Positions 27,877-36,521 of a stretch of 64,000 bases of DNA are shown in pieces. Positions within the stretch are counted from its first letter, which is position 1. The number at the start of each line of letters is the position of its first letter. The position numbers were made by a program, and so were the translations under genes. The notes under the pieces are model-generated. The model made no database searches. It was not told where the DNA came from and saw nothing but the letters and a program-made list of their open reading frames with translations. The stretch spans positions 2,418,001 through 2,482,000 of the forward strand of contig OZ241886.1 of assembly GCA_965203375.1 (NCBI GenBank). The letters run 5' to 3'. Source of the stretch: CATQHS01 sp965203375. Lineage in GTDB: Bacteria; Actinomycetota; Acidimicrobiia; Acidimicrobiales; Aldehydirespiratoraceae.

Positions 27877-30285
27877 TCAGCCGCCGGTCGCGTTGAGTTC
27901 GCTTTGCCATGTCTGTCCCCGATGGGTGAACTGGCCGGTGCTGATGCTGGCAATGTCGTAGTCGGGCAGCTTGACCTCCGCTGTGCATCTTCGGCCGTCG
28001 ATGGATCCGCGCTCAATGAAGGCGAAGTCGAAATTGTCGAATCCGGATTGTCGGCGGTGGTCGGGCAAATCCATTCTGTCGACTGGGAATACGTGTACGA
28101 AGAAATCGTCGCTGATATCACCGTTGTGGCATTGCTCTCGAATGTACATCAAGGTTCTATCGCTGGTGAGATAGACATCAAAGCGGCCGCGAACAGCCGC
28201 AGTTGTGGGGAGGTTGATGACTTGATCCGCCCGTTGGTGCAACTCGGCATTGGCTACATGGTCAGGCCCGAAGAATCTCCCACCCCAGATAGGTCCTCCA
28301 CTGCTGGACTGGCCGGTGCTGATGCTGGCAATATCATAATCAGGCAGATCAAAAATCACAACATACCGCTCGGCATCCATAATAAGCCGATCGAGCGGAG
28401 TGAAGCCGTAAGATTCGTGATCCTGGCTGGAATCCACAGGGTGGACTATCAAATCGATAGGGCTTGACAGCAGCAGCGGATTTTCTGTGCAGCGATTCCC
28501 TATATATATGAGTTTTCTGTCATCGGTGAGGTAGACGTCAAAATCACCCCGAACCGCTGGCCTACTCCTTTCAACAATTTTGTTTATGCGTTCCTCATAT
28601 GCATGCCGATCATACAGGTACATCACCTGATTGTCCGGCGTCAACAAACCTCGAGCATCGTTTAGCTTGGGCTGAAGAATGAAATCAACTCTGTACGAAT
28701 TGATGCGACAATCACGGCTATCAAATATGAGGCCACTGCCATGCAGATAATAGAACAAGCCGTCATACGGCCAGACATAAGGATACCAGTCCCAGCCGTG
28801 GGGGTCGTATATGGGGATATCAGGGCGAGTATAGACAAGAATATTCCTTCCGTCGGTGAACGAGCGTATCATTTCAATATCATCTGCTATCAACTCTTCT
28901 ATGTCCATAAACTCGGCACTAGGATCTTCAACCTCAGCATAGGCCACCCTATAGCTAGAGGTCACAAACAACACAAATGCACCCACTGCACTTAGCGGTA
29001 ACAACTCTTTACCTTTGCCCGACCATTTATATAATAACGACAGAATCAAAGTATAAAAAAACAAGACCGCACCTACATAATACAAACTTTCAAATCCGTA
29101 CGGATCATGTTGATGAATATTATATCGCATTGGAATTGACCAGCAGAACCCGGAAAGAACTGCGGTCAAAGCCAGCAAACGATGACGCCTGAGATGAACC
29201 GCCCCGACTACACACACCCCGACCATGCCGATTCCCGCCAATGCAGCCTGAGGCACCGTCCGACCCGAGCCAGACCATGAACCGAATGGCAAAGCGAAAG
29301 GGATTGCCAGATACGACAATCTCTCCAACTGTGAATAAAGAAACGCATCCCACCGTATCCTATAATCATCTGCCAGCCACTCATCCACGCTCCGCAGGTC
29401 TATTCCGGTGCGTCTCAACGCGGAGTCGACCGACGGCAGGTTTGATAATGCTAATTGATCGCCTGCCCTAAAGTTGAGGGCATAGTATTCATTGGCGATA
29501 TTGTAGGTTAATATCAATATCCCGAACCCCAGGGCAACAAACCCTAGAGTAAAATAGCGGCTAGTCATCACTCTCGATAAATAGAGTGAGAGTGAAAATC
29601 CTTGAATCGTCTTTGCCTTCTGCGCTTGGATGATCTCCTTGGCCAAGCCGAGAAGCACGAAAGGCAATAGCAACGCCAATACATGCCAGCCCAACAACAA
29701 AGCAAGACAGGCCTTAACCACTAACTGCCGAAAACGGCCATCTTGGGAGAAGATCACCATGCCATGGAAGGTAAGGGCGAACCCGAAAAGGTCGGGCATA
29801 AGTTCTGGCATTGTCGCGGTAGAATATGTCAACACTGTAGAGGATGCAAACCCCAGTAGAACTGCCGTGGAAGCAATCCATCGGTTTGAGATAAGCCGAC
29901 ATAGCGACCAATAGGCTAACACCACAGTACCGGCGAAGAACGCCACCATAAGCATTTGAACCGCGGCGATACGAGTAGACAGGCCGTCACCCACAACCAA
30001 AGTGACTAACTTCATCAGCATATAGCCACCAGGAGGGAATCTATTATATGCCACATAATCGATACCACCAGATACGTCGTAAATCTGATTAAAAAACCCC
30101 AGGAAATAGTGACTAGGGGAAAGATTGACGGCCACCGTTAAGTGCTGATAATTCGAACGATATCCTTCGTTTAGAGTGCCAGTTATCCTGCCGAAGAAAA
30201 AAAACGTGGACAACCCGATCAACAACAAAACAAGCGGCAACGACCTCAGCCACAAGGCCGACCGATTATGACGCAAGAGAGCCAC
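27877..30285 (-). CDS. Large membrane glycosyltransferase-like protein with two C-terminal repeat domains (copy 2)
   Basis: This 802-residue protein has about twelve membrane helices in residues 10-440, with the first long loop (LNEGYRSNYQHLTVAVNLSP) and YNRFPPGGYMLMK, a layout like GT-C glycosyltransferases. Residues about 455-590 are a soluble domain (ILVYTRPDIPIYDPHGWDWY, FYYLHGSG). The C-terminus holds two copies of a domain of about 100 residues, each with RG(D/R)FDVYLT.DR.L.YI, a VHPVD or VFPVD strand and LPDYDIASISTGQ. The GTG start has TAGGAG three bases upstream. The gene is AT-rich against its surroundings and starts 15 bp after a close paralogue. Envelope polysaccharide or protein glycosylation is likely; donor and acceptor are unknown. 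Confidence 0.7.
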   Translation of the reverse strand: MALLRHNRSALWLRSLPLVLLLIGLSTFFFFGRITGTLNEGYRSNYQHLTVAVNLSPSHYFLGFFNQIYDVSGGIDYVAYNRFPPGGYMLMKLVTLVVGDGLSTRIAAVQMLMVAFFAGTVVLAYWSLCRLISNRWIASTAVLLGFASSTVLTYSTATMPELMPDLFGFALTFHGMVIFSQDGRFRQLVVKACLALLLGWHVLALLLPFVLLGLAKEIIQAQKAKTIQGFSLSLYLSRVMTSRYFTLGFVALGFGILILTYNIANEYYALNFRAGDQLALSNLPSVDSALRRTGIDLRSVDEWLADDYRIRWDAFLYSQLERLSYLAIPFALPFGSWSGSGRTVPQAALAGIGMVGVCVVGAVHLRRHRLLALTAVLSGFCWSIPMRYNIHQHDPYGFESLYYVGAVLFFYTLILSLLYKWSGKGKELLPLSAVGAFVLFVTSSYRVAYAEVEDPSAEFMDIEELIADDIEMIRSFTDGRNILVYTRPDIPIYDPHGWDWYPYVWPYDGLFYYLHGSGLIFDSRDCRINSYRVDFILQPKLNDARGLLTPDNQVMYLYDRHAYEERINKIVERSRPAVRGDFDVYLTDDRKLIYIGNRCTENPLLLSSPIDLIVHPVDSSQDHESYGFTPLDRLIMDAERYVVIFDLPDYDIASISTGQSSSGGPIWGGRFFGPDHVANAELHQRADQVINLPTTAAVRGRFDVYLTSDRTLMYIREQCHNGDISDDFFVHVFPVDRMDLPDHRRQSGFDNFDFAFIERGSIDGRRCTAEVKLPDYDIASISTGQFTHRGQTWQSELNATGG

Positions 30286-30300
30286 TGATCTCCTACCTCA

Positions 30301-32745
30301 CTAGCCGCCAGTGGGGTTGAGTTCGCTGCGCCATATTTGTCCTTGATTGGTGAACTGTCCGGTGCTGATGCTGGCGATATCATAGTCGGGCAGTTCGATC
30401 TCCCCTACGCATCTTTGGCCGTCGATGGATCCGTATTCGGTGAAGGCGAAGTCGAAATTGTCGAATCCGGATTGTCGGCGATGGTCGGGCAGGTTCATTC
30501 TGTCAACTGGGAATATATGCACGAAGAAGTCGTCGCTGATATCACCGTTGTGGCATTGCTCTCGAATGTACATCAAGGTTCTATCGCTGGTGAGATAGAC
30601 ATCAAAGGGGCCGCGAACAGCCTCGATCCGTGAGAGACTGATGACTTGATCCGCCCGTTGGTGCAACTCGGCATTGGCTACATGGTCGGGCCCGAAGAAT
30701 CTCCCACCCCAGATAGGTCCTTCACTGCTGGACTGGCCGGTGCTGATGCTGGCAATATCATAATCGGGCAGATCAAAAATCACAACATACCGCTCGGCAT
30801 CCATAATAAGTAGCTCGTGCATAGTGAAACCGTATAATTTGTAATCCTGACTGGAATCGGAGAGAACATTAGTATCCACAGGATAGACCATCAGATGAAC
30901 ATGATTTGACAGCAATAACGGGTTTATTGTGCAGCGATTTCCGACATACAGGAGCTTTCGGTCATCGGTAAGATAGACATCAAAATCACCCCGAACCGCT
31001 GGCCCGATTTTTTCGACTATTTTATCTATACGTTCCTCATAAACATGCCGGTCATACAGGTACATCACCTGATTGTCCGGCGTCAACAAGCCTTGAGCGT
31101 CGTTCTGCTTAGGCTGAAGAATGAAATCCACTCTGTACGAACTGATGCGACAATCACGGCTATCAAATATAAGTCCACTGCCATGCAGATAATAGAACAA
31201 CCCGCCATACGGCCAGATATAGGGATACCAATCCCAGCCGTGAGGGTCGTATATAGGGATATCAGGGCGAGTATAGACAAGAATATTCTTTCCATCACTT
31301 AACTGTCGGATAGTTTCAACATCATCTACTATCAAACTCTCTATATCAATAAAAGCTTTGTCATTAGGACGCTCGATTTCAGCATAGGCTACCTTGTAGC
31401 TGGAGGTCACAAACAACACAAATGCACCTACTGCACTTAGCGGTAACAACTTTTTACCTTTGCCCGACCATTTATATAATAACGACAGAATCAAGGTATA
31501 GAAAACCAAAATTACACCTATATAGTACAAACTCTCAAAAAAGTGCGGGCCAGTATTGTATCGCATAGGAATCGACCAGCAAAACCCGGAAAGAACCGCG
31601 GTCAGAACCAACAGACGATGACGCCTGAGGTGAACCGCCCCGATCACACATACCCCGATCATGCTGATTCCCGCCGATGCAGCCCAAGGTATTGTTTTAA
31701 CCAAGACCGTCCTATCCAAGCTAGACCATGAACCGAACGGCAAGGCAAAGGGAATCGCCAAGTACGACAATCTCTCCAACTGCGAATAAAGAAAAATATA
31801 CCACTGCACCTGATATTCGCTGCTCAGCCATCTCCCTATTTCATCCGGGTTCCCTATGTCTGTTCCGGTGCGTCTCAACGCGGAGTCGATCGATGGCATA
31901 TCTGATAATGCCAATTGATCGCCCGCCCTAAAGTTGAGGGCATAGTATTCATTGGCGATATTGTAAGTTAATATCAATATCCCGAACCCCAGGGTAACAA
32001 ACCCCAAGGTGAAATAGCGACTAGTCACCGCTCTCGATAAATAGAGTGACAATGAGAATCCTTGAATCGTCTTTACCTTCCGAGCTTGGATGATTTCCTT
32101 AGTCAAGCCGAGAAGTACGAAAGGCAAGAGCAACGCCAATACATGCCAACCCAACAACAAAGCAAGACATGCCTTAACAACCAACTGCCGGAAACGACCA
32201 TCCTGAACGAAAATCACCATGCCATGAAAGGTGAGCGAAAACCCGAAAAGGTCGGGCATGATTTCCGGTATCGTCGCGGTAGAATATATCAACACCGTAG
32301 AGGATGAGAACCCCAACAAAACTGCCGTCGAAGCAATCCACCGGTTTGAGATAAGCCGACATAGCGACCAATAGGCCAACACCGCGGTTCCAGCGAAGAA
32401 CGCCACCATAAGCATTTGAACAGCCGCGACACGAATAGACAAGCCATCACCTACAACCAAAGTGATCAACTTCATCAGCATATAGCCACCAGGAGGAAAT
32501 TTATTGTAGGCCGCATAATCGATACTACCAGATACGTCATAAACCTGATTCAGGAACCCCAGGAAATGGTGACTGGGAGAAAGATTGATCGCCGCTGCCA
32601 TATGTTGATGAGAAAGAAAATAGTTTTCGTTTAGGGTGCCAGTTATCCTGCCGAATAAAAAAATCGTGGACAACCCGATCAACAACAAGATGAGCGGCAA
32701 CAACCTCAGCCTCGAAGCCAACCGACCTTGACCTAACGGAGCCAC
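30301..32745 (-). CDS. Large membrane glycosyltransferase-like protein with two C-terminal repeat domains (copy 1)
   Basis: This 814-residue protein is a close paralogue of the gene that follows it: the helices, the soluble domain (DPHGWDWYPYIWPYGGLFYY) and both C-terminal LPDYDIASISTGQ domains correspond, and long stretches differ by only scattered changes. The start is placed at a GTG matching the paralogue's start, with GAGGTAGGGG upstream; a TTG one codon earlier is also possible. Differences cluster in the loops after residue 290 and in the short stretch before the last repeats, where this copy has a few extra residues (YPVDTNVLSDSSQD). The tandem arrangement, shared AT-richness and 15-bp spacing indicate duplication and co-transcription. 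Confidence 0.7.
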   Translation of the reverse strand: MAPLGQGRLASRLRLLPLILLLIGLSTIFLFGRITGTLNENYFLSHQHMAAAINLSPSHHFLGFLNQVYDVSGSIDYAAYNKFPPGGYMLMKLITLVVGDGLSIRVAAVQMLMVAFFAGTAVLAYWSLCRLISNRWIASTAVLLGFSSSTVLIYSTATIPEIMPDLFGFSLTFHGMVIFVQDGRFRQLVVKACLALLLGWHVLALLLPFVLLGLTKEIIQARKVKTIQGFSLSLYLSRAVTSRYFTLGFVTLGFGILILTYNIANEYYALNFRAGDQLALSDMPSIDSALRRTGTDIGNPDEIGRWLSSEYQVQWYIFLYSQLERLSYLAIPFALPFGSWSSLDRTVLVKTIPWAASAGISMIGVCVIGAVHLRRHRLLVLTAVLSGFCWSIPMRYNTGPHFFESLYYIGVILVFYTLILSLLYKWSGKGKKLLPLSAVGAFVLFVTSSYKVAYAEIERPNDKAFIDIESLIVDDVETIRQLSDGKNILVYTRPDIPIYDPHGWDWYPYIWPYGGLFYYLHGSGLIFDSRDCRISSYRVDFILQPKQNDAQGLLTPDNQVMYLYDRHVYEERIDKIVEKIGPAVRGDFDVYLTDDRKLLYVGNRCTINPLLLSNHVHLMVYPVDTNVLSDSSQDYKLYGFTMHELLIMDAERYVVIFDLPDYDIASISTGQSSSEGPIWGGRFFGPDHVANAELHQRADQVISLSRIEAVRGPFDVYLTSDRTLMYIREQCHNGDISDDFFVHIFPVDRMNLPDHRRQSGFDNFDFAFTEYGSIDGQRCVGEIELPDYDIASISTGQFTNQGQIWRSELNPTGG

Positions 32746-32789
32746 CAATCCCCTACCTCACTGCCTTCCCCATAGGCCAGGTCCGGCTC

Positions 32790-33326
32790 TCAACTCAGAC
32801 GGTCGCGGAGTTGTGCCACCAAGTGGCGCAGATCCTGCGCGCATCGGTCGAAGTCGGCCTGCTCCCCGGCACCCGGGTCGGCCACCTCCTCCCACGGCTC
32901 GGGCCGGACCCCGGCCAAGTCCAGCGCCGCGACCCGCTCCGCCAGCGTTGAAGGGCGGGCCGGCTCGGGTCGGGGCAGGTCCCGGGCCAGCCTCCGCAGC
33001 GATCCGACGACGGCCGCCGCAGCCGGGAAACGGGATCGAATCCACGATAGGTGGGCCGGCTCCATGACCGCGATGAGGTCGGCGCCAGCCTCGCCATCCG
33101 AGAACTGCCGGGACCGGTGGCCGGGGTCGGCCAAGCCGCAGCCGGCCAGAGCCGTCCGGGTCCTCACCCCCATGGGCTGGCCCTCCACCACATGGGTGCC
33201 GGCGCTTAGCACCTCCAGATCCGGCGCCAGGGCCCGCAGCATGGCCGCGGCCATGACCGAGCGGGCCGCGTTGCCGGTGCAGACGAAGCACACCACCGGC
33301 CTCTCCGGGGCCGAATCCGGGCTCAC
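32790..33326 (-). CDS. Low-molecular-weight protein tyrosine phosphatase
   Basis: The 178-residue product carries the CX5R active site of low-molecular-weight tyrosine phosphatases and arsenate reductases (CFVCTGNAARSVMAA) near its N-terminus, followed by the expected VLSAGTH and the D/P-rich loop further on (WEEVADPG). The ADP-loop DP supplies the general acid. These enzymes often sit next to polysaccharide synthesis genes and control tyrosine kinases, which fits the adjacent glycosyltransferase island (inference). The start is a GTG. A decayed copy of its 3' end lies at 27771-27868. Confidence 0.85.
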   Translation of the reverse strand: MSPDSAPERPVVCFVCTGNAARSVMAAAMLRALAPDLEVLSAGTHVVEGQPMGVRTRTALAGCGLADPGHRSRQFSDGEAGADLIAVMEPAHLSWIRSRFPAAAAVVGSLRRLARDLPRPEPARPSTLAERVAALDLAGVRPEPWEEVADPGAGEQADFDRCAQDLRHLVAQLRDRLS

Positions 33327-33386
33327 CGCGGAAGCCGTCCTAACGGGGCCGAGCCCGCGGGCATCGACGTCGGGGCCGGACCGGAC

Positions 33387-34172
33387 TCACGGGCGGGAGC
33401 GGAAGTCGGCTTTGCGGGCCCCGCCGGGGTCGATCACCGACCGGATCAAACCGATCTCGGCTTCGGTGGGAAGCCGGCTGACGGGCACCTCGTCGGGCAC
33501 GGCCAGCTCGAAGGGGGCGGCGGCCGCCGCCTGGTCGACGGTGACGCCGGGGTGGACCGAGCGCAGGCGCATCCCCCGATCGGGAGTCTCGAAGTCGTAG
33601 ACGCCCAGATCGGTCACCACCCGGCGCACCTCATGGAAGCGCCGACTCGGCTCGGCCAAGGCCGCCACCCGGTCATACCCCGGCCCCGACACCACGTCCA
33701 CCGAGGCCGCGAAGGCGCGGGGCTGGTTGGGCACCCAGTAGCTAACGGTGTGGTTGATGACGTTGCCCGGAGCGCCCCTCATGCCCAGCAACTGGGCTTT
33801 GGGTCTCCGGTAGTCGCCGATGGCGGCGATGTTCTGGTTGCCGTGCCGGTCGATCTGGCTGGCCCCCATCACCACGTGGCGGCGCCCCGACCACACCTGG
33901 TCGAACACGGTGCGGAAGGGCATGTAGCCCTCCACCGCGGCCAAGTCGGGCTCGGCCCCCCACGGCAGGGTTCCGGTGACGGCGTAGGCGATGGTGTCGG
34001 TGAGCATCAGGTCGGGCTCGAAGCTGGCCCGGGCCAGCCGGCCCGCGATCACCGGCACCGGCCCCATGGGATGGGCCAGGATCTCGCCGTCGCCCCGGAA
34101 GGCCTCGGCCAGCGCCACCACGCAGATCTCGTCCAGGGTGGCGGCCACATCGCCGGCCGCGGAAGGGCTCAC
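33387..34172 (-). CDS. ipdB: CoA-transferase beta subunit, IpdB-like (steroid ring C/D degradation)
   Basis: The 261-residue product matches IpdB, the beta subunit of the COCHEA-CoA hydrolase that opens the last steroid ring in actinobacteria. It has EICVVALAEAFRGDGE, the HPMGPVPVIAGRLAR region, GRRHVVMGASQIDRHGNQNI and APGNVINHTVSYWVPNQ, all in family order. The GTG start overlaps the ipdA stop (GTGA), so the subunits are translationally coupled, as in mycobacteria. The longer open frame upstream overlaps ipdA and was rejected. Together with IpdA it makes the hydrolytic enzyme; whether it works on cholesterol-derived or other steroid intermediates is inference. Confidence 0.88.
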   Translation of the reverse strand: MSPSAAGDVAATLDEICVVALAEAFRGDGEILAHPMGPVPVIAGRLARASFEPDLMLTDTIAYAVTGTLPWGAEPDLAAVEGYMPFRTVFDQVWSGRRHVVMGASQIDRHGNQNIAAIGDYRRPKAQLLGMRGAPGNVINHTVSYWVPNQPRAFAASVDVVSGPGYDRVAALAEPSRRFHEVRRVVTDLGVYDFETPDRGMRLRSVHPGVTVDQAAAAAPFELAVPDEVPVSRLPTEAEIGLIRSVIDPGGARKADFRSRP

Positions 34173-35029
34173 GAGGCCCTCCAGCGGGCCAGCCGATGCC
34201 GATAGGCACCGTGGGACTCGAACTCCAGCCATTCGGCCCGGAACTGATCCCAAGTTTCGGGGTCGCGGGCCGCAGCCGCGTAGGCGCGCTGGAAGGCCTC
34301 GTCCCGGCCGTAGTCGGGCGGGCACTCGGTGAAATGCGCCCCCTCGGGGGCTTCCACCACCCCGTCGACGTGAAGGCGGGGCATGCGCAGGGTGTGGACC
34401 GGCCCCTCCTCCAGCAGGCTCTCGGTGGGGACGATCCTCTCGCACGACATGAAGGTGCGCTCGGCGGCCATGGCGAACAGGTCGTCGAAGTACAGGTCAG
34501 GCCCAAGGAACTGGCCGTTGCCCCGGGCGTCGGCCCGGTTCATGTGGACCAGCGAGACATCGATGTCGAAGGCGGGCACCGCCACCAGCTCCTCGCCGTC
34601 GCCATAGGGGCTCCTCACCGTCTTGAGGCCGGGGTTGACGGTCAACATGTCGGACCCCAGCCCGGCCCGGGTCGGATAAAACGGCATGCGGTGGGAGGCG
34701 GCCAGCAGGCCCAGGTAGAAGGCGCCCTCGTCCAGCTCGAACGCCTCGACTGCGCCGGTCTGGCGGGCGGTCCGGAAATGGGGCTCCAGCGGGATCGAAT
34801 CCAACGACACGAACCCGTAGCTGACCTTGCGGACCCTGCCGGCCGCGCAGAGCAGGCCCACATCGGGCCCGCCGTAGGAGACCACATGCAAATCGTCCAC
34901 CCCGCGGCGCAACAAGGCCCGCACCAAAGACATGGGCTTGCGGCGGGACCCCCAGCCGCCGATGCCCACCGTCATGCCGCTGGCGATCTCGCCGACGACC
35001 TCGTCTTCGGTCATCACCTTGTCGGCCAC
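34169..35029 (-). CDS. ipdA: CoA-transferase alpha subunit, IpdA-like (steroid ring C/D degradation)
   Basis: This 286-residue protein matches IpdA. It has GMTVGIGGWGSRRKPMSLVRA, the SYGGPDVGLLCAAG segment, GFVSLDSIPLEPHF and RAGLGSDML, and near the end GAHFTECPPDYGRDEAFQ. Family members are about 290 residues. The start was chosen at GTG 35029 because TACGAT lies six bases before it and the conserved region begins there; 31 residues upstream in the same frame overlap the divergent SDR start. ipdB follows with a four-base overlap. IpdAB hydrolyses the ring-C CoA ester during degradation of the steroid C and D rings. Confidence 0.9.
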   Translation of the reverse strand: MADKVMTEDEVVGEIASGMTVGIGGWGSRRKPMSLVRALLRRGVDDLHVVSYGGPDVGLLCAAGRVRKVSYGFVSLDSIPLEPHFRTARQTGAVEAFELDEGAFYLGLLAASHRMPFYPTRAGLGSDMLTVNPGLKTVRSPYGDGEELVAVPAFDIDVSLVHMNRADARGNGQFLGPDLYFDDLFAMAAERTFMSCERIVPTESLLEEGPVHTLRMPRLHVDGVVEAPEGAHFTECPPDYGRDEAFQRAYAAAARDPETWDQFRAEWLEFESHGAYRHRLARWRAS

Positions 35030-35035
35030 GGCCCA

Positions 35036-35041
35036 ATCGTA
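35036..35041 (-). promoter_or_regulatory. Leaderless -10 element of ipdAB
   Basis: On the minus strand TACGAT is six bases before the ipdA GTG. The divergent SDR gene starts 78 bp away, so a regulator bound between them could act on both. Confidence 0.6.
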
Positions 35042-35106
35042 CGCGACCGCCGGGCCGTCACGGGCCGCGCTAGCTTCAACCGGGTTGCCGACACCAGGGG
35101 GGCAGG

Positions 35107-35952
35107 GTGCAGGCCTATCCATTCGACATGACCGGGCGGACCGTGATCGTCACCGGCGGCACCGCCGGCCTGGGCCGGGCCGCGGCCGGGGCCTTCCTGG
35201 ACCACGGCGCCGACGTGGTGATCTGCGCCCGCCGACCGCCGGACGGGCCGGTGACCGGGCCGGGCCGGACGGACCGGACCGCCCGCTTCGTGGCCGCCGA
35301 CGTCCGAGACTCCGAGCAGATCGCGGCGGTGGTGGCCGCGGCCACCGAAGCGACCGGGCGCATCGACGTGCTGGTAAACAACGCCGGGGGCGCCCCCCCG
35401 ACCGACTCGGCCGCGGTGTCGCCCCGCTTCAACGAGAAGGTCGTGGCCTTGAACCTGCTGGCCCCGCTCGCCTTCGCCCAGGCCGTGCGGCCGGTGATGG
35501 CCGCCCAGGACGACGGCGGCGTGATCGTCAACATCTCGTCGCTGTCGGGGACCCGGCCCAACCCCACCGGCGCCGCCTACGGCGCGTCCAAGTCCGGGCT
35601 GGACAACCTGACGCAGACCCTGGCCCACGAGTGGGGGCCGGCCATCCGGGTGGTCAGCGTGACGGTGGGGTTCGTGCTCACCGAGCAGGCCCGCCTCTAC
35701 TACGGCGACGACGCCGGCATCGAGGCGGTGGGCCGCACGGTGGCCCTGAAGCGGCTGGCCGACCCGGCCGAGGTGGCCAATGTGGTGCTGTTCCTGGCCT
35801 CGCCGCTGGCCTCCTACGTCACCGGCGCCACCGTCCCGGTACACGGCGGCGGCGAGGTCCCGGCCTATCTGGCCGCCTCCACCGGCGCCGTCGCCCGCAT
35901 CGCCCGCCGCCCTGAGCCAGGCAAGACGCCGCCAGGCGAGTCGCAAAGATGA
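35107..35952 (+). CDS. Short-chain dehydrogenase, probably steroid-degradation linked
   Basis: This 281-residue SDR has TGGTAGLG for cofactor binding, NNAGG, the catalytic Ser in NISSLSG and YGASK. Its C-terminal segment (LASPLASYVTGATVPVHGGG) is the usual SDR end, followed by about 25 extra residues. It is divergent from ipdA and is similar to the SDRs that accompany ipd genes in mycobacteria, so a hydroxyacyl-CoA dehydrogenase role in ring-C/D degradation is plausible (inference). The start is a GTG with GGGGGGCAGG upstream, and TAGCTT at 35071 is a possible -10. Confidence 0.85.
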   Translation: MQAYPFDMTGRTVIVTGGTAGLGRAAAGAFLDHGADVVICARRPPDGPVTGPGRTDRTARFVAADVRDSEQIAAVVAAATEATGRIDVLVNNAGGAPPTDSAAVSPRFNEKVVALNLLAPLAFAQAVRPVMAAQDDGGVIVNISSLSGTRPNPTGAAYGASKSGLDNLTQTLAHEWGPAIRVVSVTVGFVLTEQARLYYGDDAGIEAVGRTVALKRLADPAEVANVVLFLASPLASYVTGATVPVHGGGEVPAYLAASTGAVARIARRPEPGKTPPGESQR

Positions 35953-36458
35953 GGCGCAGCCGGGGAAGTCACAGACCAGGAAGCAGCAGCCGGGAGAATC
36001 GCAATCCAGCCAGTCGACGCCAGCTTGCCGGGCGGCGCGCGGTCAGTGCAGCCGTCGGCGCGCTCGCGGTCTGCGTCTGGCTGGCCGCGCCCGCCGGTCC
36101 AACTCAGGCGTCGGCGGGCGTCGGCGGGCCCCTCTATCACCACCCCGACCACGACGACCTTCCCGACACCACCTTCGTGCCCCAGTCGGACGTGACCGAG
36201 GCCGACTTGGCCGATGAGGCCGAAGTCGGCGACCTCCCGCCGGGCGCGGGGCGGATCATCGGCTCGCCCGACCCCGGGCCCGAGCCCCAGCATTCGGGGG
36301 ACCGGGGCGGCTGGCGCCAGCTCGCGTTGCTGGGCGCGCTGGCCGCGGCGGTGGCCGCCATCATGGTCCGGATCCTGCTGGCCGCCCGCCGCCAGCAGGA
36401 CCGGGCCGGGTCGGATCAGCCTCAGCCGGCGAGAGCAGCCACCGGCACCGAGACCTGA
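35949..36458 (+). CDS. Secreted or membrane-anchored protein of unknown function
   Basis: The 169-residue product has a basic N-terminus, a signal-like hydrophobic segment ending AAPAGPTQASA (near residue 55), a middle of about 60 acidic residues with HHPDHDDLPD, and a C-terminal membrane helix (LALLGALAAAVAAIMVRILL). It could be a sortase-less anchored or single-pass protein with an exposed acidic loop. Its ATG overlaps the SDR stop (ATGA), so it is co-translated with it. I do not recognise it. Confidence 0.6.
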   Translation: MRRSRGSHRPGSSSRENRNPASRRQLAGRRAVSAAVGALAVCVWLAAPAGPTQASAGVGGPLYHHPDHDDLPDTTFVPQSDVTEADLADEAEVGDLPPGAGRIIGSPDPGPEPQHSGDRGGWRQLALLGALAAAVAAIMVRILLAARRQQDRAGSDQPQPARAATGTET

Positions 36459-36463
36459 CCCGC

Positions 36464-36490
36464 GTCGCGCCCGAGTCCGACCGGCGCGAC
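36464..36490. terminator. Hairpin between convergent genes
   Basis: A perfect 8-bp inverted repeat (GTCGCGCC and GGCGCGAC) with an 11-nt loop lies between the secreted-protein gene and the convergent oppF. It has no U-tract. Position is the main reason to propose a terminator. Confidence 0.4.
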
Positions 36491-36521
36491 CCGATCCACG
36501 TCAGGCCCAGCGGCTGAAGCC

